This document shows, piece after piece, positions 46,767 to 59,569 of a stretch of DNA of 64,000 nucleotides. The DNA comes from Euryodendron excelsum (Eukaryota > Streptophyta > Magnoliopsida > Ericales > Pentaphylacaceae), in assembly GCA_033060915.1 (NCBI GenBank), contig CM065379.1:29563318-29627317 (forward strand), in the 5' to 3' direction. The notes under the pieces are model-generated. The model was not told the origin of the DNA. It saw nothing but the letters and a program-made list of their open reading frames with translations, and ran no database searches. Position 1 is the first letter of the stretch, and each line of letters opens with the position of its first letter. Both the position numbers and the translations under genes were made by a program.

Positions 46767-48715
46767 TAGATGCCCCTTGTAGAGATTCTGATCCTCTTTT
46801 GCCCCTTGTTCCTGAGATGTATTGATGTTAGACAGTTTTATTTTGCATAGTTTTGTATAAGGATGGATATTTATGGTACTTAGATGCACGAATAGACAGA
46901 TACATATGATTAGAGGCATATGATGTATGATGATGTTAGATATCTATTACATGAGTTGATGCTAATGACTTCTATTTCTACAGGGAGTTATATCCTATGT
47001 TTGCAAAGGCCATGCTGATTTTTGTTTTTTGTTTTTTGTTTTTTTTTTACATATGCACAGGTTAGAAATATGTTAATAGGATGACACAGGGTGCTGTTAG
47101 CCTTGTAGTCCTGGGAATGGTAACTCCCTCCTCGGGGATTTAGCCTCTCTTCTAGCCCAACCCTACCTTGATTGGATGATAGCATTTGGCACCTTTCTCA
47201 ACCTCTTGATCGCCTCCAACTTTCTATCTTAGGGTTAGTGTATAGGGTTATTGGGCTGAGACTCTCGACTCTCGGGGTTTTAGCAACAACTTACCTGACC
47301 TTTGGCAGAGCGATAAGTGGCCAGTCATTTCAATCCGAGAAGACTTTGTTTAGGATCGTGATGTAGGCTAGGTTATGGGGTTTTAGAAGCAACGGGATAT
47401 ACAAGCTCAAATTTGATGCTGTTTTCGATAAGGTTCAGATCCATACCATCCTTGACTACTTTTCAGTAGGATTAGCATCCTTTTTTTTTAGTTTTGGCAG
47501 CGTATCTAGCTCATTTAGATCAAGCAATCTATTTTCAATCAGAGGGAACTTTACTAGGGTTGTAATGTAGACCATGGTTTTGAGGTTTTGCAAGAAAGGG
47601 TAAAGGCTCAAACCTATTGTTTCTACTGGATTTCCTTGTAACCTAGGATCATCTTTAAATTTCCTTCTTGCTTTTGATCATATATTTCTCAAGGTGACAA
47701 TGACCTTGTTCTTTCATCCTTTCCATGTACTTCTTGAGATAAACATGACTTTCTTTTCTATGCCTTTGAAGTTAACTCAATCATGATTTTCTTCAGGCCT
47801 TTCTTTAGAATCATGGTTTTTTTTTTTTTTTTGCCTCTTGCCCCTTGGCAACTCTTTTCCTTTGTTTTTTCTTTTTATTTCTTTCCTTTTCTTTTATGAA
47901 ACGAAACAATTCTTTTAACCCTTTTCCCTTAAACTTTTTCCTTGATAGTTCGATATACCCAGTGTGGGCGGTGATCCCTAGGTTGGGGTTTTGTTAAGAA
48001 AGGATAAGTGGCTCAACGGGTTTGGCAAGGGGTTGCTTTTGATTGTATGGGAAATGAAATGAGGGCCTCTCTTCACTTTGAATTAGATTGCTTGATCCAT
48101 AGAGCTTTCATTGCTGCTTTAGCACAGCGAGGGTGGAAACCATTCCTAAAGTTCTCAACTATTGTCTGCCCCAGTGTGGGGAGGACAATCTTGGATCAGG
48201 GTTAACACAGAAAATTTTTTGCTTTTCGCGAGGCACTAGGGGTTAAGCAAAGGGAAGATGAGCACATTTAGTCATTTATTCAGTTATTTATTCTTTATAT
48301 GTGGGGGAATGAAAGATGGCTCCTCTTCATTTTGATAAACTGGCCACACGTCGCTCAGCCTCAGAGTCTTGTAAGTGCTGCCTTTGGGTAGTATCCTTAC
48401 TCATCCTTATTCTCTCTCTCTATGGAAGCCTGATTATTTGGCGAGTGGTTAACTCATGCTATCATCCCTTTAAGTTGGATCATTCCATAAGATAAACCAT
48501 GCCCCTTGCGTAGAAAATAGTCACTATTTCCCAGGGAAGATAAGACAACCACAATGGAATAAAAGACTATTATTTGATTATTATTATTACGAAAAGCATC
48601 AAGTTCTTAAGCAATAAGAAAATGTAGACATTAATTTAAAGATAGAAAGTGAAGGGATAGAAAGAAAGTGGGTGCAAACACCCCTCTCTTGTACGCTCGT
48701 GCAAAGAACCCCTTT
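46767..48715 (-). other. Non-coding middle region of element E
   Basis: Collinear with 35647-37511 of O in the opposite orientation. It has T-rich runs (47035-47050, 47817-47833), a diverged repeat of about 200 bp, and no long reading frame. No reverse transcriptase (YxDD or FxDD block), protease or integrase sequence can be recognised in any frame. Confidence 0.65.
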
Positions 48716-50685
48716 TTAGTATGGCTTTGGGACGATTCCCACATTTTTGATGCTCCATTCGCGACTCGGATCCTCGGCTAAAGGGAGACAAGCAAAGGCT
48801 TCTCCTAGAGCTCCACAAACGTTGACACTGTTGATGCGGTTATCAGCCTCCTTCTTGTTTTGCGCAGCGGGTTCTTCTGTAAACAGGGTGACCAGCTCAC
48901 CCCCTTCCAATTCGAATGGCTTTGCTCGTTCTCTTGACTCCTCTAGTCCCCAACCCATGTCTTCATAGTTGTACTCAGTTACGGGCCAAGGGTTTTCCAG
49001 CAAGTGACTTTCAGCTGCAGCATACTTCGAGTGTAGAAATTCATCACCCCACCCATCGGTAGTTATGCTTTCGATGTGTTCTTCCCTCGGCAAAATTGGC
49101 TCCTCAATGGGCCAGTCAGAAGCATCAGGCACTTCATCAGGGTCATAGAGATAAATTGGGCATAGTGGGAGATCTTCCTTCCAGTCACTTTCTTCATCGG
49201 CCTCCCAATCGCTCTCATAACCTTCGGCCTCTAGCTCGTCGATTTCTCCCTCGCCTTCCATCTCTACTAGTATCATATTGACAGTGTGATCCAGCAGAGG
49301 GTTAGCAGTCACATTGGGAGTGGGAGCAGGTTTTACCGGCTGCAGATCAATGGTCTTATTATCGATCAGATCTTGGATCTTGTGCTTAAGAGCAAAACAG
49401 CTTTCGATGTCATGCCCCTGGCCACCTAAATGGTACTCATATGTAAGGGTAGCATTAAAGGTTGGGGGTAGAGGGCTTGACAATGGGCGAGCAGGTACGG
49501 GTTTCAGGATGTTGTTCTTTAGAAGGCTATGGTAGGCCTCGGTTTGGGTGGAGGCTAAGGCGTCGAAGGTACGGATGTGTCTAGCAGGTCTATTGAAGTT
49601 AGGTCGTGCCCCGGCGGGACCATAGTTTGGGGTTGGAGCAGGCATGGTCAAGGTGGGCAAGGGCAGGACTGGGGGTGATTGTAGCGGGGGTCGGTATTGG
49701 GGTGGTTGGCTAGGCAGAATAGAAGGCACTTCGCTTTCCTTCCTGATCGTGCCCCTTGTAGTAGCCACCTTCTTGGCTATGTTGGTGGTATTTTCTCCAA
49801 TCCTGGCATAGGGATCTGTGATTCTTCCTATCTTGAGGCTGTTTTCTATCATTTCCCCTGCATGATGAGTTCGGAGAAGCTTTTTCCCACGCTTGTGTAG
49901 AGCTTCTCATAGAATATACCTTGGAAAGTATGCACGAACAGTTGTACGTACTCCTCCCTCCATCTTAGGGTGTATGCTTAAAAGCTCTCCTTCTCACCCT
50001 TGCTCATTGTCATCAAGGACCAGCGATCGGAAGTGAGATCGATGTTGTGACAGTATTGGGCTTTGAACGCATTGACTAGCTCCATCCAGGTGGTGATCTT
50101 CCTTAAGTCCAGACGAGCAAACCATTGCAGAGCCGACCTTGTGAGGCTATGTTGGAATAACTGCATAAGGAGCTTCAGGTCGTTGCCATGTCCACTAAGC
50201 GCTTCAGCATATAACCGTAGATGAGCAACGGGGTTACCGGTACCGTCGTACTTCTGGAAGTCAGGCATTTTAAACTTAGCAGGCCTCGGGTGGTCAAGGA
50301 AGAAACAGAGCTCATCATAGGAAGTGAACCCATAAGTATCGTGGCCATGGAGACTTCGCAACGAATCTTCTAATCCTTGGATTTTTAGACTGAGAGGGTC
50401 TAGAGAGGCCTTCTTTATAGCAGGTGAAAGCAACATGGTCTCTTCTCCTTCAATGTTGACCCCTTTGGCGTCTTCCTTAGTCCTCCCAGCATTGTCGAAC
50501 TGGAGCATGATCCTTGGATTAGCAGGTTCAAGGTCTTTGGATGAAGTCATGGATGATGATGGGACCGCAGTAGTGTCTTTCATGGCCAAAGTTTGAATGA
50601 GTTTGAGCATCTCATCCATCTCAGTCCTCATTTCGTTAACTTCCTCTCAAGAGACTTGAGAGGATTCTTCAGGGTTAGCAGCCAT
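48716..50685 (-). pseudogene. gag gene of element E (Ty3/gypsy type, broken)
   Basis: The likely start is the ATG at 50685 (MAANPEES), in frame with the long open part from 50631. The N-terminal half holds a retrotransposon gag (capsid-like) domain, with FKMPDFQKYDGTGNP and ALQWFARLDLRKITTWMELV. Then follow a proline-rich linker, a knuckle-like motif in which the first Cys is Tyr (codon 49441-49439; Cys in O), LKHKIQDLIDNKTIDL, a long acidic region, and the end GIVPKPY-stop at 48716. Breaks: TGA at 50647-50649, TAA at 49978-49980, and a one-base frameshift near 49853-49860. Gag packages element RNA in particles. The family resembles Tat/Ogre gag proteins, whose knuckle precedes an LKHK motif. 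There is no fused protease downstream. Confidence 0.87.
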
Positions 50686-52218
50686 CAATGATGCTCTTTA
50701 CCGGGTGATAATGGGGTCCATAGGTGGAAGTTGCCCTTTCTTTGGAGCATGTTGACTCAGTGCAAGGTGACTTCTGTAAATGAAAATAAAAAGAGAGAAA
50801 GAAGAAGATAAAAACACAAATCGCAAGTCACTTTCTGGTTTTTAGAAAGCTTTATGTAATGCATGTCCTAAGGTGTCCCTATTAAGAGGGAAACTAATCA
50901 TGATGTATTGGCCCACTTTTGGAGATAGGGGATTTGCCCCTGTATGCGGATACTTTACCGTCAGGTAGGAGCTTTCAATCATCCATGCATTCATTTGTAA
51001 AAATAAAGAAGTACATTAAATTTTGGGTTTGAGATACAAAAGAATAGAAATACATTTTAATAGGGGGAGGGGGAACACTTTCATTTAGACTTCCACCTAT
51101 CTACTTTTACAAAGGGAGATCCTAAACTACTCTTGAGTCTTCGGATTCGCCTTCCTTGGATTTGATGTCGAGGAGGTTGCTGAAAGACCTTGTTAATTGA
51201 TTGCCCCTTGTCTTCTTGGCAACCCTATCTCCGTGAGTATAGAGGGATTGGGGCCCCTCTTATGAAATGGATTGGTGTGCATGCCATGAGTCCTTAGGGT
51301 TACGCGGGAACCCTTAGGGTTTGGGTAGGTTTAATGCAAAGGAGAGTAACCTTGGTGTCACTCTTAACGGGTTGATCATATGCATGAGAATACAGTGACT
51401 TGAGTTACTTGGAACTCTTGTCTTGAAATGGGATATTGAATGCATGAACATGAATATGCAAAAAGTATAAGGAGAGAAGGTACAATTGAAGTAAACATGC
51501 ATGCATGAACAGTTAGGCAAGCATTATAACAGTATAAATACAGTCAGTATAACAGCAGGAATAGACAAGTATGAATGAAAGTAAGAGCAGTCGCCCTTTC
51601 TCTATGATTTTGAAAACGATGCTCGTGTCTTAAATCCGGCAGAGGTTCGACTATGCATGGTGTCTATATGAGTATGAGGTTGAGGGTTGACTAATGCGTC
51701 CTAAAAAGGCTCAGTCCCCAAATCTTCATACCTAGGCCCACTCTCCCCGAGGTGGTGCCATGATCAGTTGGTGATCTAAGTGGGGGAACCATCAAGAGGC
51801 CATAGGCGAAGAAACTGACACAGCATCTTGCCCACAAACCAATATACCGTTCCCCCTTTCTAACTAAAAAGGACATATCAGGGTATGCAAGTATGCAGAA
51901 TGTAAGTGCACATGCAGTGTGTGTGTGATTTTTAAAAATGGAGGAAAGGGCCCAACAACTCCCATTCATCCTGTACATCACATTCTTGAAAAGCAGTTAA
52001 TAAAACTTAAGCAAAAAGCGCACTTACAAAACAAAGATGCAAGTGTTAGTATGTGGATGACAAACAGAATACAAGATAATGTGAATAAATGCATGTTTTT
52101 TTTTTTTTTTGAAAACAATTTTGAAAATTTAAAGTGAATAGGATTGAACCAAGTTAATTGAAGACTCTACATGGGTAAAGGGTAAAGAGACATGACTAAC
52201 GGCCTAACCCTCTAAGTG
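50686..52218 (-). other. 5' leader of element E
   Basis: About 1.5 kb between primer site and gag with no coding frame. It is shared with O (22011-22711, 34130 on) and with the minus fragments at 8920-9179 and 14325-14830. It is a recurring landing site: two solo LTRs and element O lie in leaders. It includes two AAACCCTAA motifs near 51300 and a T-run at 52098-52110. Confidence 0.8.
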
Positions 52219-52236
52219 TCCCCAGCGGAGTCGCCA
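52219..52236 (-). other. Primer binding site of element E
   Basis: Minus strand TGGCGACTCCGCTGGGGA, two bases after the LTR end. From memory of plant tRNA sequences it is complementary to the 3' end of a tRNA-Arg including CCA; tRNA-Arg primers are typical of Tat/Ogre elements. Its first ten bases also occur inside the LTR itself. Confidence 0.8.
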
Positions 52237-52238
52237 GA

Positions 52239-55200
52239 TGTCGCGCCCAGATTTTTCGCCCTCGAGGAACACTCACACAAGCGGGAAAAATACTGTACTC
52301 TCTCGTTAGAACTCACCCTCCTAGAAGAATGAGTGCGACTAAGTTTGAATTGAAAATTTGATTTGAATAAAGGGCTTTTGGAAAAAGATTCGGAGTCGCC
52401 ACCTAACTGGGTTAAGGTGAGTTAGGTCACCTAAAAACTAAGAATAATCCGAAGACTACACTTAGGGTTTTTGGAAAAAGGTTTTTTGAAAATACCACCT
52501 CAAGAGAGGGTTTTTAAGAAAACAGGTTGTTTGGCAACCTTTGGAAAACATTTAGCCCTTTTTGAAAAATAACTCCTTTTTGGTCTATGAAAACAGTGAT
52601 TCTAGGTTCGAAGGTTGGTTACTTGTAGGGAAGACGCACTAAGCTATGACCCTACCCCGCCCGTTCGGTACCTACATGTCAATCTACCCTATATTCACCT
52701 ATGAGAGTCTTCGACTAACTATAGTTCAATCCTATCCACTTTGAAAAACAATGCTTGAAAAGAAACTAACATGATGCATGATATGCAAGTACAAGTTAAG
52801 AGAATAGATTTGAAAAGAAATTGATATGAAATTGATTTGATTTGAAAATAGATTTGAAGAGATGGAATTGAAATTGGAAAGTTTGAAAATTTGGAAATAG
52901 AAATTTCAAAATAAAAATTTTGAAATTGGAACTTTGAAAATAGATTGGAATTTGAGATTTGAAAATGTGGAGACCGTACCCATGACGGTGGAATTGAAAG
53001 TTTGAAAAGTGTTGTGACCGCACCTATGAAGGTTGCCTACGTATCCCTTTGGGAGAATCAAGTCAGTCGTAGTTCGGACCAGAGTCCGATTGAAAAGAGA
53101 TTGATTTGATTGGAAGAAAGAGATTGAATTGAAAATTGGATTTGATTTGAGATTACAAGAGGAGATTGGAAATTGGAATTGAGAAGATTGGACTTGCTTT
53201 GGAAAGATTGATTTTGGAAAGACTTGGTTTTGGAAAGATGGAGGTTTAGGAAACCTAGACTTAGGAAAGGTAGGAGACCTAGGAAAGACTTGAGATTTAG
53301 AAAGATTTGACTCGAATGTTGGACTTGGAAGATTTGGAAAGATTGGATTTTAGGAAATGTTCGAATTAGGAAAGGTTCGATTTAGGAAAGTTTCGAATTA
53401 TGAAAGTTTTGGTTTTTGGAAAGTTTCAAATTAAGAAAGTTTTGAATTAGGAAAATTTTAGGTTTAGGAAAGTTTTCACTTTAGGAAAGTTTTGAAATAG
53501 GAAAGTATTGAATTTAGAAAATTTTGAAATAAGGAAGTTTCAACTTAGGAAAGTTTGAATTTGGAAAGGCTTGAAAAAGGAAAGTTTTCAATTTAGAAAA
53601 TGTTTGAATTAAGAAAGTTTTGGGTTTAGAAAAGTCTTAGATTTGGAAAGATGTTGAAGTTTTGGAAAGTTTAGAATTTAGAAAGTTTTTAGATCTAGAA
53701 AGTCTTAACTTAAGAAAGTTTTGAACTTGGAAAGCTTTGAATTTGGAAAGATTTGAAATTTAGAAAGTTTAAGATTTAGAAAGTTTTAGAGTTCTAGAAA
53801 ATCTTGAGATTAGGAAAGGTTTGAGTTTAGGAAAGATTTGAAAACTTAGCTTTGAAAAGTTACGATTTGAAAGAGGGTAGAATTAGGAAAGGTTTGAATT
53901 AGGAAAGATTCGAAAGTTGAGTTTTGAAATTTAGGAAAGATTTTTATATTCAAGTTTTGGAAACTTAAGATTTAGGAAAGGAGAAGCTTAGGAAGGATGT
54001 GAATTTAGGAAAGATTTGGATTTTGAAACTTAAGGAAAGATTTGAAGTTTAGGTTTAGGAAACCTATGGTTTAGGAAGGTAGCAAATTAGGAAGGAGTTG
54101 AATTGGGAAAGGTTTGGGATTTGTTTCCAAAAACGGAGGATTGAATCTAGTTTCCTAAACGGTGAGATTGGATTTGGTTTCCTAAAGAGAAGATAGGATT
54201 TGGCAAGGATTTGGAAAGGGAGATTCTAGAAACCCTAGTTTTGAAAAATTATAGTTTCGACATAGAAAAGATGTTTTGGAAACGTGTATAGTTTGGATGT
54301 GAAAACAAGAGATTTTGAAAACCTAGGTTGGGGGCAAAGTTTGAAAATCATGTTTTTGGAAAGAAAATTAGGGTTTCCTAATTGCGAGTTCTAGGGCTTG
54401 ATTTGGGCTCTAAAGAGAGAGGATTTTTGGAAAGTGCGTTTTTTGAAACAAAGGTTTTCTAGAAGGGAATTCGAGGGAGGACTTTTTGGAAAGTGAGTTT
54501 GAAGATAGAGTTTTTGGAAAAAGATTTTAAAGAGATGGAGTTTTGGAAAGTGTGTTTTTAGAAACAAGTTTTTTGGAAGGAAATCCTAGAGGGGAGTTTC
54601 TAGAAGGGAAATTTTGAAAAGAGAGTTTTTTAGAAAGATTTTTTGGAAGGAAATTGTTGGAGAGAGTTTTTAGGAAAGTGAATTTAAGGAATGTTTTTAG
54701 AAAGTGAATTTTGAGGAGAAAGAGTTTTTGGAAAGGAGTTGAAAAAGGAAGTTTTGAAAAATAAATTTTGGGAGGGAGTTTTTGAAAACAATTTTGGAGA
54801 TGAGAGTTTTAGGAAAGTATGTTGAAAAAGAGATTTTTAGGAAGAAAGACTTTTTGAAAAGAAAGTTTTTAGAAGGTGTAAAAACATCTCACTTTCCTAA
54901 AGCAATTCTAACCATAACAAGGCTAGAACCACTTTAGGAAAGCGGTTTTGAAAACAACAAGATTTGAAAATATGAACTGTATTGGTCACTTTAAATGTAA
55001 CACTTTCCTAAAGCAATCCTAGCCATGGAAAAGCTAGAATCACCCTAGGATTGTGGTTTTGAAAACAAGTTTTGAAAAATAGATTTTGATGTAATTTTGA
55101 AAACAAGTTTGAAAATGATTTGAAAAACAACTTTGAAAACGGTTTTTGGAAAATGCAAGGTCATGATATGTACAATGCAATTTGGGGTCGTGAACATACA

Positions 55201-57362
55201 AGGCTAAGGCTTCACCACATAATCAAGGGGGTCGGACCCACGTGGTCTCTGGTTAGACTAGAAGAAAGCCCCCGACACGGTGACTCTCCAATAGCCCAAT
55301 CCTACACATGGACTGGGAATCCCCTTGTTTCAAGCATGCAAAGAAAGGGGGGGAAAGAGATGGGGGATTAAAATAGAGAAAACCTAAGTGGGTTAGGAGA
55401 GAGAAGAGAGAGGGGGGAAGTGCGAAAATTTAAATACGGAACCTACCGTATGTCTTGTTATTTTGCGCGCCTTGCTTTTTTCGTTCTTCGGTCTTCGTCT
55501 TGATTTTCACCGTCAGTCTTGAAGAGTTGTCTTCAAGCTTCAAACTTCAGATTACAACTCTTCAAGTCTTCGAAAGAGGGTTGAAGTTTAGTGTATGAAT
55601 GTATGGGGATGTATAGGAGGCTAGGGTTTGTGTAGGGTGGCTAGGGTTTGGAAAACCTAGGGAAGCTAGGGTTTTGGAGGTGCTCGAGCTCTGTATATCG
55701 AATTATATGATTTTTAGGTTGAGTTTGCGGATCCTTTTCACGTTGAATGAGGCTCTGTATTTATAGAGATTGGACAACACTGGCACTTGTTGCAGTGGCG
55801 CCAGGCCAAAGTTTACACTGGCGCCACTCCTAGTGGCGCCAGCCATTTAGGAAATGTTTAAGGTCGGCAAGCAACATATCTTTGACTAGATTTGGGCACC
55901 TGTACTAGTGACTACCATGTAATTTTTAGCCTGGCTTCACTAGGAGTGACTCCGGAAAGTCCGAGAATGATTTGAAGGAGCCGGGAATGACCCGAAAGGC
56001 CGGAAAGGAGCAGGAACACTTAGAATAGTGTCCTGGAGGTATTTGACTTGAAAAGTGAGGATAAGATGTGTCAAAAAGGTTGACCGGGCCTTTAGGGGCA
56101 AAACGGTCAATCGGACCAGGAAACTGCCGAGACAGACTCGGATTGTCCAGGCAGAAGATTTGGGATTTAGAAACATTATTCAGAATGTTTCCAAAGGTTG
56201 CCGGTTTGATTTTCAGAGCCGGTATGGTCGAAAAAGAAAACCGGCCCACCAGGGGCAAAACGGTCATTTTGTACCGAGTTGGCCGAAACTGACTTGGAAT
56301 GATCCGGAAAGATAAAGAAAGGTTGAGAGTACTATAAAAAGCAATCTCATAGGGTTACCGGTTTGATACCTAGAGCCGGTGTGGTTCCCGGGGCATTCGG
56401 ATGCCTAGGGGTAAAATAGTCATCTTGACCGGAAAGTCTCAGAAAAGGTCCAAAGGGTAGTTTGGTCATTTTTCACCGAAGTGGGCTAACGGACACTAGT
56501 GTTGACCTGAGTTTTGAGTGTTTCCGCCACTCTAACGGCGGTCGTCGTGACACAGGGGTTTGTTGCCAATTCCCTATATCGACCTATTTGTGAGTATTTC
56601 CGCTACTCTAACGGTTTTGTGAGTAGTTTCGCTACTCAGACCGTCTCGAGGAATAAACTGTCTCGAGAGAGGGATTGGAAAGGGGATTTATCGTCTCCGA
56701 AGAGACGTGCCTGAGATTAGAACCGTCTCGAGGAATAAACTGTCTCGAGAGAGGGATTGGAAAGGGGTCTTACCGTCTCTGAAAAAACGTGCCTGATTGG
56801 AACCGTCTCGAGGAATAAACTGTCTCGAAAGTGAGATTGGAAAGGGGACTTATTGTCTCCGAAGAGACGTGCCTGGATTGGAACCTTCTCGAGGAATAAA
56901 CTGTCTCAAGAGAGGGATTGGAAAGGGGTCTTACTGTCTCTGAAAAGACATGCCTAATTGGAACCGTCTCGAGGAATAAACTGTTTCGAGAGTGGGATTG
57001 GAAAGGGGACTTATAGTCTCCGAAGAGACGTGCCTGGATTGGAACCGTCTCGAGGAATAAACTGTCTCGAGAGAGGGATTGGAAAGGGGTCTTACCATCT
57101 TCGAAAAGACATGCCTGGGTTGGAACCGTCTCGAGGAATAAACTGTCTTGAGAGAGGGGTTGGAATCGGAAAGGAAAGGACAATGCCCCTAAGGGCATTT
57201 TGGTCATTTTGCCTCTATTTGGGCCTGACAGGCTCGCGAAGCGATGGAGAGACTGGATTTGGACCTAGAGAATTGGTTTCGATAGAAATATGCCCACAAT
57301 GACTTAAACACAAGTCTGGATGGAGTGTAGACTACCGAGCGGTCAAAATTGGGGTGCTTATA
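52239..57362 (-). repeat. 5' LTR of element E (5.1 kb)
   Basis: Plus-strand start TGTCGCGCCCAG, end GGGGTGCTTATA (the terminal CA is mutated to TA). It has about seven hairpin units (56640-57165), two inverted repeat units, and a low-complexity tract at about 53090-55100. The low mismatch with 38692-43578 shows they are the pair of one element. Confidence 0.92.
55758..55841 (-). promoter_or_regulatory. 38-bp inverted repeats and TATA box, E 5' LTR
   Basis: On the minus strand the units start at 55841 and 55803, and TATAAATA at 55765, in 38-bp steps. The third unit present in the partner LTR has been lost, without altering the phase of the rest. Confidence 0.85.
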
Positions 57363-58035
57363 GTCTCTACTGACTAATTGTAGAGTGATTCGCTGGACAA
57401 CAAAGGAAAGCCCTGTGATGATTGCCCAATCTAAGGGAGTGGGGCCTAACTCAAAGCTGACAAAATGGAAGGTCTCGGTCTCTCCAAACCACCGCTCAAC
57501 CAGCGCCTGTACTAAATGTCGTTTCAGGCGGTTAACCTGTAATCCCATGAAGGCTCTGAAGCCGATCTCAGCTAGGAAGGCATGATATGATGAGGCAGCC
57601 CGCTGTATAGTCAGAAAGACTTGATGAACAGCCCCTCTAAAAGCTGTATGTACCTGCGGAAAGGGCAGATGCTGTCTGGAGTATATACTGGGGTGGTAAG
57701 CCAGATCCCCGAGTGGTGGGACATCCGGTACCAGCAGATCTCCCATGTCAGCATCCATTTGCCTGTGTCTGGAGGAAGCTCTCCCATAACCGGTCACTTG
57801 ATCCCCGAGGCCCGGTACCTCCTCCTCATCACCAATCTCCTCCGCAAAGGCCTGCTTAACCGGAGGAAAGGGGTCGACAGGTGGCCTACTCCTCCGACCA
57901 CTCTGACTAAATGCTGCTTATCCCGTAGACCGTTAACTACCCCTAGACCAACTAGAGCCACTGGTGGAATCTGTCCTAGGTGCCTACCCTGAGCGGCGTC
58001 TCCTCTCAAAACCATCATCACCCGCATCTGCTATC
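57363..58035 (-). pseudogene. Antisense plant mobile domain gene of element O, N-terminal part
   Basis: On the minus strand exon 1 begins at 58035, right after the acceptor CTTTTCAG. The start codon is ATA where E has ATG, and an in-frame TAG follows after 16 codons. From 57797 the frame is open (TGYGRASSRHRQMDADMGD...) and matches E through PTPLDWAIITGLSF to QLVSRD. There element E is inserted, and the frame resumes at 38691. The apparent 197-codon reading frame at 57204-57797 is a chimera that runs on into the E LTR. Confidence 0.85.
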
Positions 58036-59370
58036 CTGAAAAGGTAAGTCAGGGTAAGAGGTGTTAACGTACCGCACATGCAGATAAATAATAATATAAT
58101 AAAGTAAAATAAAATAAAAAAACTAACACAAGCAAAACAAATAAAAGATTTTGAATGATAAGTCAAAACAAATTTCCTACGCACACCTTTTGATTTTCTA
58201 ACTTCAAATCAAATCTCAAGGGTTTTCTCTCTTTTTCCTTCAAAAAGATTCTATTTCTAAAACCTTTTCTAACTATTTCTAAAAATTTTGGCAGAATCTC
58301 GTTTAAAAATGGTCCCTACAACACCCATGACATCAACACAAAACACAAAACGTGCACGTCACAACGTTACAATCACATAACATCAGTACTCGTGCACATT
58401 TTTCAATTTTTTGAAATTTTCAAAACATGTTTTATTTTTCAAATAAATCAATGGTTTTCCAAGTTGTCCTAAAATTTCTCAAAATCACCTCAAATGTTTT
58501 CTAAAATATGCCAATATTTTTTCAAATTTCAAACTCTAAAAATTTCATCAATCTCTCAAGTTTTCTTAATTTTCCTAATTTTTTAAATATTTTTCTATTT
58601 TTCAAAAAATAAAAAATTCACCAAGTTTTCAAAAAATCACGAAACTTCACACGGTTGTTAAACACATTTTTCTAAGGCACGTTGCACAAAAATCTAGCTA
58701 AAAAACGCAATGCCCAAGCCTGTAGGAACAAACTCTCAATTCTTGCAGAAAACCCTCTTCACATAATCACGTAAAATCATTCAAATCCAATCAAACAAGC
58801 ACCAAAATGCAAAAATAACATCACCATAATGATCAAAACATATCAAAACATTGATTTCTACTATGCACATGATTCAAACGAAGTTCTACACATCAAAATC
58901 AACAAAAATTTGAAAACTCACTTTTTGAGAGTTCTTCGGCGAAATCTTCTCTTCCGGCGACTTCTCCGATGACGTGGTCTCCTTCCGACAATCACCCGTG
59001 GACTCCAAGAACAGCTCCTCCAATGTCCAAGTCAGTTTCCTTTCAATGTCTTTCGGATTTGAGAAAATCTTCCAAATTCCCGCAAGTGTTCGAACCAGAA
59101 AATTTTCTGGTCTTGTTCTTAAGCCTGGCGCCACTAGCAGAGGCGCCAAGCCTCTTCTGCCAAAGGCACTGCTCCTAGTGGCGCCAGTTTCCAAATTCTG
59201 GGCAGCTTTGCCCTTTTCTCCGCTAAAACTTGGTTTCGAAGGCCTTTTGGGCCCAATATTCATTTTCGAACCCCCGTTGTCGAAAAATTCTCGAAGTCCG
59301 TCCTTCCGACTACCTCGCGGTCAACATGGGACTCTTACTTTATCGTTTTCTGTCTTTGACAAGCAAAGAC
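58036..59370 (-). other. 5' intron and untranslated exon of the O PMD gene
   Basis: The intron is 58921-58036 on the minus strand (GTGAGT ... CTTTTCAG), the 5' exon lies upstream of 58922, and the paired inverted repeats are at 59126-59186. It is collinear with 43596-44920 of E and with 1-455 of A. It contains no coding frame that I can support. Confidence 0.65.
59097..59186 (-). promoter_or_regulatory. Paired inverted repeats upstream of the PMD gene of element O
   Basis: Units at 59126-59148 (TGGCGCCACT-N3-AGAGGCGCCA) and 59164-59186, spaced 38 bp. On the minus strand the next 38-bp step (59110) falls on CCAGAAAATTTT. The spacing, unit length and AT-rich follow-on match copies A and E. Confidence 0.65.
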
Positions 59371-59387
59371 AGAAAAAGAAGGGCAGT
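59371..59387 (+). other. Polypurine tract of element O
   Basis: AGAAAAAGAAGGGCAGT immediately before the 3' LTR start TGTAAGCACCCC at 59388. Confidence 0.75.
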
Positions 59388-59569
59388 TGTAAGCACCCCA
59401 TTTTTGACCGCTTGGCAGTCTACGGTCTGTCCAGATTTATAATCAAGTCAATATAGACGTATTCCAATCAAAATCAACTCTCTAAGTCTAGTCCTATCTA
59501 TTCATTTCGTGGGCCCCACCAGGCCCAAACAGAGGTAAAATGACCGAAATGCCCTTAGGGGCATTGTTC

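Larger units (their letters stand above)
38692..57362 (-). mobile_element. Element E: 18.7 kb two-LTR element with gag and antisense PMD gene, no pol
   Basis: E has a perfect 5-bp target duplication GTCTC (38687-38691 and 57363-57367) and lies inside the PMD gene of element O. Removing it with one GTCTC restores the reading frame there. In element orientation (minus strand): 5' LTR 57362-52239, primer site 52236-52219, leader, gag 50685-48716, non-coding 48715-46767, PMD gene on the opposite strand (44922-46766), polypurine tract, 3' LTR 43578-38692. The 8.66 kb interior has no protease, reverse transcriptase, RNase H or integrase reading frame. Two samples of the LTRs (39009-39196 and 52556-52742) differ at about six positions, so it is fairly young. 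It must have moved using proteins made elsewhere. Confidence 0.92.

Noticed and set aside
57204..57797. 197-codon reading frame on the minus strand
   Set aside because: It is a chimera: the N-terminal part is the O PMD gene, and after the GTCTC target site it reads into the LTR of element E.
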